Source: Piscicola geometra
Lineage: Eukaryota; Annelida; Clitellata; Hirudinida; Piscicolidae
Direction of reading: 5' to 3'
DNA length: 64,000 nucleotides
NCBI GenBank assembly: GCA_943735955.1
Contig: OX030957.1
Location: forward strand, 10,856,100-10,920,099
Shown here one piece after another: positions 1 through 30,510 of the stretch. The number at the start of each line of letters is the position of its first letter. The stretch's first letter is position 1. Made by a program: the position numbers and the translations under genes. Below the pieces are notes generated by a model. It did not search any database. It worked only from the letters and a program-made list of their open reading frames with translations, and was not told where the DNA came from.

Positions 1-1273
1 TTTTTCAGTTGTACATCATCTGTTCATCAAGCTATTCGTCAGAAAAATGTCTCATTATTTCGTGTTTTCATTATTCATCGATTCACTTATCAATCAATAA
101 ATTCCTCAAATAACCATTGATCCGTTCAGTCAGGCAGTCGTTTGCTCAACCATCCATGGCCATGTGCTGCATCTGTATGCTTGTTCCAAACAGACTTCTT
201 CGATTTTTAACACTTTGAACGTTCGGTCATTCATTAATGACAAAAGAAACTTTTTAAATTCTAAGCGTAATTTATAATAAGCGTCAAACTCTGAAAGGCA
301 TTAATCTAAAAATGACATACATTCTTGAAAACATGCTTTTATGTTCTAGAAGGATACCGCTGCTAAAACATCGATTTTATGTAAAGTAACATTCGTATAA
401 AGGTGTCTAAAAATCAAAAATCTTTTTATTCAAAAAACTTTAAATAATCTATTCAAGAGTTAACGGATTTTAATGGTTGTCTCAAAAGCATATCAAATGA
501 TCTTTCTAATTCATTGAACAAGTTATTCTTTTAAACATCACTGAATAGAAGCTTAATTAATTTCTTTTTAAAATTCAATGTGTTTTTTTCTAAATTTTTG
601 CAGCATAATGAATAATAATTTAGAAAACACAAATTCTATGTTTTATATTGTTCAAGAATTTATTTTTATTCAAAGTGAGTTTACTAAAAACTAAAAGATC
701 AAAGAAATAAATAAAATAAAAAATTGATATTTTCATCGGAGTTTTAGCCTCGGAGTTTGCATATGTAATTTTGTTAATCTTCACGTAAATAAAACCTTTA
801 TATTCAGAAAAACAATAGTTTGAGTTATTTATTTAAAAGCTTCCAATATTTCATGGACTTTTGCCAGTTTTTATTCATTTTTCATTGCAATAATGTTTAA
901 AAAAAATTGTTTTTCTAAATATTTGTAACAATCTTTTTCGTCATCTCCATACCCAATCTACATTATCATCAACACCACTAGTACAATATTTTCCCTATTC
1001 CATCACTTATCGCCTTCTTTTCCACTCCATCATCACCAACTTTACCGCACGCGGTACCATCATCCCCACCCTTACCACGCTTGTTTAACACTGCTTCTAA
1101 CCTCCCAACACCACCACACTAAACTTACCACTGGGAATATTACATCCACCAATTATACATTTCCAACCTCACCTTTCTCCCATTACCACCACTATTAAAA
1201 CTACCACCACCTCTACTAGCACTGCCACCACCACCACTATTACCACCCATACAAACATGACGACTACCACCAG
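1..1273. other. Non-coding, probably a teneurin intron
   Basis: I see no exon here. The stretch is AT-rich; from about 940 to 1260 it becomes a CA-rich run built from CACCA/CCACCAC words that leads into the splice acceptor at 1272-1273. Because the first recognised teneurin exon starts in mid-protein, this is most likely intron sequence and the gene's earlier exons lie upstream of the window. Confidence 0.6.
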
Positions 1274-21480
<20,207 letters not shown>

Positions 21481-21623
21481 TTTTAGATGATTCATTTATT
21501 ACTTTGAAAGTATTTTGATTTTTGTTTAAGAAAATTATTATTATATTTGTAAAAAACGTTCCAAAGTGACCAGACGTCTAACTTACAAGCTAAACTACCA
21601 TGATATATTTTGATAAGTGTATT

Positions 21624-21629
21624 AATAAA
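21624..21629 (+). terminator. Teneurin polyadenylation signal
   Basis: AATAAA, 143 bases after the teneurin stop codon, followed by further A-rich sequence. It is the first consensus signal downstream. Confidence 0.6.
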
Positions 21630-21959
21630 AGGAAAATAAAAAAATTTAATGATTAGTTTTATAAAAAATTCAAAGATTTTTGTTGAAAACGCCTTTGATG
21701 ATAGATTGCTTATATTTAATCCTATTAAAATCTTGTGACCTCGTTTAGATGCGCATATCTAAATATATTATAAATGTTGTAAATACTTTCATTATTTTAA
21801 TTATTATTACTGTTTGTTTATTCCAGTATTTCAATTTTTTCTAAATATTTAAAAAATATAATGAATCCCTATACCCATCATTAATGGATCAAACTTTCAT
21901 TAGACCAACCTCTGCTGTTTGTCATGCTAACAACATAGTATTGTCATATTTCGGTTGTA

Positions 21960-22293
21960 GGTAAGCTGCATAAAAAGAAAGCAGAAAAGTGCAGAATGAA
22001 AATGCGTAAAATGCTGAATTACTTTGCAGAATATTAGTTTATACTTTATTTTGGAAAAAACGTCAATTTAGGGTTAGGGTTAGAGAAAAAGTTTGTTTTT
22101 TCCAGAAAAATTTTTACTTCATAATGAAATATGATTTACATTCTAATTCAAAAAATTATATCTAAAAAAATAATATTATAAATTGACGTTTTTTCTGTTA
22201 AAAAAAAGTATAAAATGTCATTCCTCAAAGTAATTCAGCATTTTACACATTTGCATTCTGCACTTTTCTGCTTTCTTCTTTATGCAGTTTACC
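21960..22293. mobile_element. Foldback MITE with TA target duplication
   Basis: Arms of about 90 bp: GGTAAGCTGCATAAAAAGAA...GCAGAAAAGTGCAGAATG on the left and its complement on the right, ending GCAGTTTACC. The flanking dinucleotide TA on both sides suggests a Tc1/mariner-type insertion. The loop contains TTAGGGTTAGGGTTAG (from about 22069), two and a half telomere-like units. There is no coding capacity. Confidence 0.82.
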
Positions 22294-24166
22294 TATAACC
22301 TCATATTTCTATGATAAAATCGAGAAAAGATTCAAACGTTTTATAAAATATCATTTTCTGCCACAGTTAGAATCGGTGGCTAACAAAGTCATAGAAAAGT
22401 TTAATTTTAAAATTATTTTTATATATTTTCTTTTTTTGTTGCGACTGAAAACTATTTTTCTTGTGTTAATTAAATCTCCAGAAGCATTCTTATTTCAAAT
22501 TGACTGAAAATATTGTTTAGATCTATACCAACTTCCAAATAACCTAGTTTTTTTGTTTTCTATTATAATTTAATTATCTAATCTTAAATACATTTGCTTT
22601 TAATTATTTTAAAAAATCTACTAGATAATTTTTAAAAGTTTCATTAAACGGCTGTACTGATTATTCGTTTTTATAAAAATTTTATACATTCATGAAATGA
22701 AAAAAAAGATAAAGCAAACTAAATTATTTGATAAACCACTTTCGAAAATTATTTTTAAAATGAAGAATGATTTTGAGTTTGCCTAAGCATGAAGAGATTT
22801 AGAAATGTCACTTGATGACAACTTTTTATTAATGTTTATTATTAACTAACTTTAAAGTAACTCTATTTGTTAAAAATAATTTCAGTTATACCTTTTTATG
22901 AATTAAATCAAAATTTGGGAAAATACTTGAAGAATTGCTTTGAGATAATTACCTAACATTAAATTCTAAGATATAGGGAGAGGATGCTCAAGATGAACCA
23001 GTTCCTAAGATGAAACAAGCTTGTTTACAGCTATGCGATATATTAGAAAAAATAATGTAATTTTCTATCAATGCGTCCGTCTTATAATATGATTATAATA
23101 ATTGAAAAACTGATTTCTAGAAAAATAGTTTAAAAGTTGGTAAATAACGTTTTGCTGTTTTTCCTCAACATCCGAAGAAATATCTTTTTTTTAAATTAGA
23201 TGATGCACTACAGTTATAATTTGTGCAAGCAAAATAATTAATAAATAAGTGATTAGCCTGTTGTGACCCTGATTGCAGATGCTTGAGATGAAACATGAAA
23301 GTTGCCTAAGATGAAACGTAGGAAGAGATTGTAGACATAGATAAATCTGTATCTGGCATTCGTCCATCTCTGGAGATGATGGTAGCGCTCTGATAAATCT
23401 ATATAGACTATATACAGTATAATATACTATATTTTATGTAGACTATTTAAAATTAATACAATAATTTACTGTTTGATTAAATAAAAAACTTTTAGTATTC
23501 ATTACCTTTAACACAAGTATGTTCTATTCAAAGCTAAATCTCAAATTTGAATATATATAAATTTTCTTCTCATTAGTCTATATAGACTGTAGACTAGAGG
23601 TTTGCACGGGAAATGGTTGAAGCTATGAGTGAAGTGCGAAATAAAGAAATTTCTCTGGGTAAAGCGAGTTTAACTTATGTTATTCCAAAGCAACATTGTT
23701 TTGCAAAGTTTACTTTAAAAATGAAAATTTAGACTCTTTTTAAAAGATACTTGATGACGATTTTGAGAAGGAACTGAAAGACTATATATTGCGGAAAAAA
23801 ATATTTTTTGAATTTTCAGTATTGAGTGAGCAAAAAAAAGTATTTCTTTAAATAATTTATATATTCTTATGATAAGTAAAACATTTAAATTGCCATTTTT
23901 ATGACATACAAAATGATTCCATCTTGGGAACCCAATTGCTCAAGAAGGAATTTTTTAGTGTTCATGGTTGAGGTTAATAATCTCATTTTTTAAAATTTCT
24001 TTTTTATGTTAATGTTGATATAGTTAGATAAAAAATCAATATAGTGACTGGATAAATTTTAATTTACGTTATTGGTTATGCAATTGAGCTATGAGGCTAC
24101 TTGTAAAAATCTTTCCATCTTGTGCAACCTCCCCTTACGTATTTTACGACACGACAAAATTTCGAA
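22294..24166. other. Intergenic, nothing recognised
   Basis: AT-rich sequence between the foldback element and the 14-bp minisatellite. Open frames are short and compositionally random, and I see no exon, RNA gene or repeat that I can defend. Confidence 0.55.
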
Positions 24167-24792
24167 CAAATATCTAACAAAAAATGTCTAAAAGCAAAAT
24201 TTTTAACAAAAATGTCGAACAAAAAATGTCTAAAAACAAAACTTTTAACAAAAAATGTCTAAAAACAAAACTTTTAACAAAAAATGTCTAAAAACAAAAC
24301 TTTTAACAAAAAATGTCTAAAAACAAAACTTTTAACAAAAAATGTCTAAAAACAAAACTTTTAACAAAAAATGTATAACAAAAATGTCTAACGAAAAATG
24401 TCTGACAAAAAATGTCTAACAAAAAATGTCTAACAAAAGATGTCTAACAAAAAATGTCTAACAAAAAATGTCTAACAAAAAATGTCTAACAAAAAATGAC
24501 TAACAAAAAATGTCTAACAAAAAATGTCTAACAAAAAATGTCTAACAAAAAATGTCTAACAAAAAATGTCTAACAAAAAATGTCTAACAAAAAATGTCTA
24601 ACAAAAAATGTCTAACAAAAAATGTCTAATAAAAAATGTCTAACAAAAAATGCCTAACAAAAAATGTTTAACAAAAAATGTCTAACAAAAAATGTCTAAC
24701 AAAAAATGTCTTACAAAAAATGTCTAACAAAAAATGTCGAACAAAAAATGTCTAACAAAAAATGTCTAAAAACAAAATGCCTAACAACAAAA
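24167..24792. repeat. 14-bp minisatellite TGTCTAACAAAAAA
   Basis: About 40 tandem copies of TGTCTAACAAAAAA. The left part uses the longer variant TGTCTAAAAACAAAACTTTTAACAAAAAA, and point variants (ATGCC, ATGTTT, TTAC) are scattered through it. No coding potential. Confidence 0.96.
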
Positions 24793-24925
24793 TGTTCATG
24801 ACATAATATTCACATAAAAAATATTCATCAACAATATGTTCCGAATGCTCACGACACAACGTCAAGTATTTCCATTTTCCTTCAATCAAAAACACCCACA
24901 ATGCTAGGGGGCAATGCCTGGGGGC

Positions 24926-25728
24926 ATAAGTAGGCCAAAAATCGTTTAATGGAAATTCATTACGCCTTTTGGAATATGGTTCACTAGGTTGTTTTATGAA
25001 TATTTAATATTTGAAATCAGTAATTTTGATGAAACCCCCCCTCCCCCACACCCAAAAAACTAAATCGAAGATTTAGGCTTAAGCCTCAGCGTTTTCAAGT
25101 TAAAAGAAATCATTAGATCATTTAATTCGCCCAAATTTCACGATAATAAGATTACTTAATATAATACTTAATATAATAAAATATTATAAATATTCTTTGA
25201 AAATATTTGAGCCGCCTACACTAAATTGGGCTTCAGCAGTGGCATTAATAATGTTCTGCAATTGGTTTAAAGGGATTGAAGATATATCAGGTTTTACAGG
25301 GATTTATGGTAGAAATTGACGTTAATAGAAATAATTCTAGTGTAGTTGGACATGCACTCGACATGTGTCTTCAGCTGGTGGCTCCCGAGCTCAGCCAAAC
25401 CCTGGAACCGATTCAATGAGTTTCTTTTCTACCTTGAGCAAAGAATGGTATCCAGTGAGCTGTTTCTCTACAAAGACAACAAGTTAAGGTTTTTCCAAGA
25501 CAACAACAGTTCTGATTCACCACTTCAGTGATCTCACTGAGTTCTCAAGTCAGAACCCACAGATAAAAAATCGCCTTGCCTGTCTAGTCAGAGAAGTTAT
25601 AGAGCCTCCCTGTTTCAAGTTGTTATGGTGGTGTTTTCTTGCTTGGATGTGCACTTGGTGTCAGAAGCAGAGTAAATCTAAAAGCTAATTTCTCTCATGC
25701 AGCCCCATCTCAAGACGGTTTTAAATAG
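24926..25728 (+). repeat. Unrecognised ~800-bp dispersed repeat, copy 1
   Basis: This segment matches, in inverted orientation, 51750-52562 over its whole length. Shared landmarks are AATATGGTTCACTA, the G/C run AAACCCCCCCTCCCCC, GCTTAAGCCTCAGCGTTTTCAAGT, and a stretch with conserved codon order (SSAGG-RAQPNPGTDSMSFFS, EWYPVSCF). It may be a fragment of a decayed transposon or of a processed gene. A GTAAAT/GTAAGT after the CAGAAGCAG segment in both copies looks like a splice donor. I cannot assign a family. Confidence 0.75.
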
Positions 25729-26704
25729 GCAGAAGAGAGATAAGACATTGATGAAAAAGCCTGAAAACACCTTCAGCATTCAGCACAGTCTCACAAAGCA
25801 TCTTTTTCGCCTTTGGCACGACCTGCTTCGTTGCATTCGTCGTCGTAGTCCAAATGACATTTTTGCTCATGTTTCTGTAGCTTTTTTTGCCGAGCAGTTC
25901 ATAGGCTTTCACCTTCTATTTTTAAAGCATAATGTAGTTGGCAGTGAGCTACAAGGCCCTGCTGCAGTTGACGATAGCGGCATTTTGACATTGCAGACGC
26001 ACGTAGATGCTTGTTCGATTTGAATAGAAGTTCAAGTCTCTAATCTCACGTGGTGTACGAATCTATTTCTTAAAGTGAACAACTCCATTTTATTCTTTCA
26101 ACAAGTCGTTTTCTGTGCTTTCTAGATCTGTTTTTTCTCTTTTTTTTCTTTTCAAGCTTAATTCTGGAGAAAAATGCTTCAAGAAAATTCTTACACTAAT
26201 ACTTTGAAGTCATCTTTCGTACCAGGCAAGATCAGAAAAGAGGAGAATGAAAAGGTCAGACGGGCATGTCTGTACAAACGTTCGAGCAGTTACATTCTTG
26301 TTCATAACTAGGTCGCAGGAAAATACAATTTTAGAGTTCTAAAACTATCGAAATTATATAAAAAAGTAGTTTAAAAATGAAATAATAAAGAAAAACTTTG
26401 TTTGCTAAAACTTAAAAATAAAGATACTTTTTTAGTGAAACCGTAACCGCACCTATCAAGTATAGTATTGTATTTTAAATGGGTTAAACAAAATCATACC
26501 GTAGTTTATTTTAAGGAGTTAAAAACCACGCAGGTCTTTTGACCTCTATAATAAAGATAATAATGTTCTTGCTGCTTACACTTAAGGTTCCACAGAACCA
26601 TTATATTAATTCTAGAATGTATTTTTTTCTATTTTCATTAAGGTTGCTTTCGTAAAGTCATCCTTAGCTTTTTTCATTTTAATCGCTTTTTTTGATTGAT
26701 TGAT
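25729..26704. other. Intergenic, decayed repeat remains possible
   Basis: An open frame of about 108 codons on + (25697-26023) and a 63-codon frame on - overlap, and neither resembles a known protein. The base composition (more G+C than surrounding spacer) hints at an old transposon or gene fragment continuing from the repeat on its left. Confidence 0.4.
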
Positions 26705-27480
26705 TCAATCAATCAATCACTAATGATTTGTATAGCGCCCTTTACTGAGTGAACAAAAGCGCTCTTCAAATAAATTTGTTAAATAAAACGATTTTTAGAC
26801 AATACCAATATATGTATATATATCAATTTAAATATATATAAAAACAAACAATCATCCTCAATAATCCAACCTCACCCACACCACCATGACAATCACCGCC
26901 AAAAATCCCTATCACCACAATACCAACACTCATACCACAGCACAATCATCACCACATCATACTCAAAACAACAAAACACAATCATCATTCTTCTCAATTT
27001 TCTGTCTTGCCACTGGTGCCGAGGCTGCGATAGAGGGTGAAGGATAAGTCCTTGCCAGCACTGGTACTGCTGCTGCTATAAAAGTATTTCTACTTTATGT
27101 CGCAGCTCACTTGATTCCCTGCGGCCATCTTGGTCTGCTGCGGCCATTCCTTGACAGATTCAAAACAACCAACATTCGCACTAAAAACATTCTGATTAAT
27201 TGAATTTAATTTTTATTTAGACTTAAGATTCTAAAATTTTAATATATTATACCCAAAACCGTTTATTCTACAAATTTATTTGAGCGGCTGCCAAAATGGC
27301 AGCCGCTAACCAAAGTTTTAAAATGCTGCAATATTTCTTCATTCTTATTCACACTAACTAATTATTGAAAAATAATAAAAGTATTTATATAAATTGGAAA
27401 CTAAATAGTATTTATTATTTTGGAGCGCTCTTGAATTTGAAACAAAGCGCTATAGAAATTTATTTGATTGATTGATTGAT
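26705..27480 (+). mobile_element. (TCAA)n/TATAGCGC element, copy B, full length
   Basis: The most complete copy, 776 bp. The left end is TCAATCAATCAATCAC followed by TTTGTATAGCGCCC. The right end is the inverted counterpart AAAGCGCTATAGAAATTTAT followed by (TTGA)n, so the element has terminal inverted repeats. The internal blocks match copies at 7.1, 48.7 and 63.0 kb. Near the 3' third lies the hairpin GCGGCTGCCAAAATGGCAGCCGC. No open frame is conserved between copies, so it is a non-autonomous element. Confidence 0.85.
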
Positions 27481-27593
27481 AAAAATATTATCTTTCTTAT
27501 TTATTTATTATTTATTTTTTTATCTATTTTTTTTCTTAATCTTGAGTGTCGTTAATACGAGGAAGACCCATGCACCGAATGTCTGTTTGTCGT

Positions 27594-27603
27594 CCGCCAT
27601 TTT
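27594..27603 (+). promoter_or_regulatory. YY1-like motif at the Nova 5' end
   Basis: CCGCCATTTT matches the core of the YY1 site, which commonly sits at transcription starts of animal genes. It lies just upstream of the likely 5'-untranslated exon of the Nova gene. This is a motif match only. Confidence 0.4.
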
Positions 27604-27778
27604 CTCATAAAGCGAGAAAGCGCATTTTTATTTGACAGAGCTGTTTTTCTGTTAGAAACACGATTTTTGACTGTCTGAGACGTAGGTGAGTATTAAAATA
27701 TAATTTAAATTACATTTTACCAAAAAATATAACTTAGTTATGACCAATTTTTGTTATCCAGTTGATAGTTTTTCAAAG

Positions 27779-29732
27779 ATGGAAATGTCGATAGAAAATA
27801 TAAAAAGACCCAGACTCGAAGATAGTGATATGGATAGTAACAAAAAGTCAAGAGGTTAATTCAAATAGTTTTGAAATTTATTTATAAAAATTTTTAAAGC
27901 GGATTTTATAGTTTTCGATTTTATGATCAAAACAAAATATAGAAATATATTTCAGTTTCTACAGTACCTGGAGAGTCAGTATTGTTAAAGCAGTTGTTTC
28001 CATCGTTGATTACTGGTTTGATTATTGGCAAGGGCGGGGAGGCGATTACCAAACTCCAAGCAGACACTAACACCAATATCAAGATGTCTAAGAATGGAGA
28101 TTTTTTTCCTGGTAAATCTCAATATTTTTTCAATGTTTGAACTTTACATTTTTTTTTTTGGTGCTAATCTCTAAAAAATATAACTTTCACATTCCAAAAA
28201 CTCATGATCTTATCTAATGAAACTTTCTCAGGCACGTCTGACAGAGTGTGCATCATAGTAGGCAGGATTGAAGATGTCAAGGATGCTCACTTTTCCATCT
28301 GGGACAAGATCAAGAAGAAGCAGGAAATAGCTGGTGATGAGGCAAAACTCAATGTAATTTTTGTTATTTCAAGTTCTCCATACATTTAGTATATTCAGAG
28401 AGTTTCTATACTTTTCTCATACAATTTTTATAAATGCCAAAGAATATTTGTTCTGATCTTTTGAATAATCTTGATATCTACTCTAGCTAGATTGTTAATT
28501 GACATTGATCATATTTATCATATAGGATCTCAATGAAACTCAACAGACTCAGTATCGCATAGTGGTACCGAATGTAACTGTTGGTATGATCATAGGCAAG
28601 GGAGGTTGCTATGTCAAGCAGATCAAGGACGATACGGGTGCTACTGTGCAAGTGTCTGCCAAGTCTCCCAATCCCCTTCTGCTAGAGAGGATCGTCACTA
28701 TCTCAGGTGTGTTGGGAAGAGTGCTTTTGTAGGCTTGCATGTTCATCTCTTACTCATTTTTTGTGAGAATCAACCAGGAGCTATGGAATATTTAGAATCT
28801 ATATATGTTTTGCAGGCTCTTGTGAGCAGGTGTCGAGTGCATTTGACATGGTATTTGCGAAGATTTGTGATGATCCGCAGAGTGGCAGTTGTGCCAACAT
28901 GAGCTACACAGACTTTGGAGCAGCCGGCAGTGGTGACCTGGGTCTCATGTCGCCTGCCATGATGGCCCTGGGAGGGGCTTCCGGCATGCCCGCCATGCCT
29001 GCCAACTCCTTTGGCATGAACCCTTTCTCGTCATTCAACTTTGGCGAGGCGATCAGGAAGATGAACCCGGTCAATGTGGAGAACCTCAAGACCACCCTGC
29101 GCGCCAGTGGCTGCTCTGCACAGGGTGTCGAGGAAATCACTGCATCTCTGCTCGTGCTTGCGCACTACAACCTCCTGAACAACCTGCAAGCCACCCAGCC
29201 CGGCACCGTGTCTCTCGAGTACCTGGCGAATGTCCTGAATGGAATGTCGTCAGCCGCTGCAGCTGCCATCACGTCTCAAACCTCTGCAGCTGTAGTTTCC
29301 CCCTACGGCTCGTTTGTGGCGACTGGAGTGAAGAGTGACCAGGAGAAGGGGCAGGAGCAGCAGCACATGATGAGCTTCTACGGACTTGGCTTCGGCACCA
29401 CGACCGCCTCGAATGGCAGCACTGGCATCGAGATGTTGGCTGACCTGCCTGACGGAGGCAAAGAGTTGCAGATCAACGAGAACCTCATCGGGGCAGTGCT
29501 CGGCCAGGGAGGACGCAACCTGGTCGAGATTCAGAAGTTCACCTCGACAAACATCACCATCTCCAAGAAGGGCGTGTTTGCACCGGGCACCAAGAACCGC
29601 CTTGTGACGATCAGAGGCAGCAGCACTGCGGACATCGAGAAGGCAGTCTTCATGGTGCAGCAGTATGTGCTGCAGGAGGAGTCGAAACGCAGTCGCTCTG
29701 ACCCGCATCTGTCCCTCGGAAAGTCCTACTAG
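27779..29732 (+). CDS. Nova/Pasilla-type RNA-binding protein, three KH domains
   Basis: A neuron-type splicing regulator that binds YCAY clusters in pre-mRNA. Coding exons are 27779-27854, 27956-28111, 28232-28353, 28526-28706 and 28816-29732, giving 483 residues, close to the family's usual size. An upstream untranslated exon ending at 27685 (GTAG|GTGAGT) and joining at 27762 is likely. The start ATG opens MEMSIENIKRPRLEDSD, with a KRPR nuclear-signal-like patch. KH1 (about residues 30-100) has IIGKGGEA, KH2 (about 120-185) has IIGKGGCY and KH3 (about 400-470) has VLGQGGRN, so all three GxxG loops are present. The long KH2-KH3 spacer contains NVENLKTTLRASG, a conserved Nova block, which separates it from PCBP/hnRNP K. 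The last exon is markedly GC-rich. AATAAA follows at 30042. Confidence 0.93.
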
Positions 29733-30041
29733 AAGGTGCGTTGCTTTAATGCTGCTTCATCACCTTGTCATTCTAGCGTAATGAGTGTCGACCTTCTCCA
29801 ATTGATTCTCATGTAATCTCATTTTACTCCCACTCCAGCCATCTTCGATCATTGATCAAGTCGAATCATCATCATCGCCACCTCATCTTCATGCCTCTCT
29901 TCATCATCATTATCAGTGCATTGGATACACTTTGTGGCGTTTATATATTAATTTTGATCATAAAGACAACATTGTTAGAAGATAAAATGCTTATTGTTTT
30001 ATCTTAGGAGTATTCGTATTTATGTTGGAAGTTGTCGTGAC

Positions 30042-30047
30042 AATAAA
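30042..30047 (+). terminator. Nova polyadenylation signal
   Basis: AATAAA about 310 bases after the Nova stop codon. The next gene, ATP23, ends on the other strand at 30511, so the two transcripts converge with roughly 430 bases between their signals. Confidence 0.55.
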
Positions 30048-30478
30048 TATCTTAAAGTATTTTTGACTTGTCTAGTAAGCCTTTTAGCGCCTTTATTGCA
30101 TGGGAGCGACTACAACAGACCAATGTGAGGCTCAGTGTATTAGAGTGGCTGTAGCATCGGTATTGAGTAGCTGGTCACTATATCGCTTCAGCAGTGTCAG
30201 TCACAGCAGCATAATCACCAGCACCATGTCATCTCATCAGTCAATCACTGACCAAACGGATATCAGCCATTTGTCAATCAACTGGTATCATCGTCATTCT
30301 ATCCATTTCTATTATAATTATCTTATAAACCCTTATTTTAACAGTATTTAACTATTTTTCTTTAAATAATTTTCCAAGTGTAATCCTTAAAAATATCTTA
30401 AACAGCTTTAAATTTGCCGTTAAATTCACTTCAAATTGGACAAAACATTAAATTTATTTTTTTCAAATTCATCTAATA

Positions 30479-30484
30479 TTTATT
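30479..30484 (-). terminator. ATP23 polyadenylation signal
   Basis: TTTATT on the + strand reads AATAAA on the ATP23 strand, 27 bases after the stop codon. Confidence 0.55.
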
Positions 30485-30510
30485 AAAATGACAACAATCA
30501 CAGATGCCTC

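Noticed and set aside
25697..26023. 108-codon + frame and 63-codon - frame (25721-25912)
   Set aside because: Neither matches a family I know. They overlap on opposite strands and lie next to a dispersed repeat, so coding status cannot be supported.
28606..28902. 98-codon + frame overlapping Nova
   Set aside because: It is a different frame across the KH2 exon and the following intron, and Nova's phase-consistent exons explain the region.
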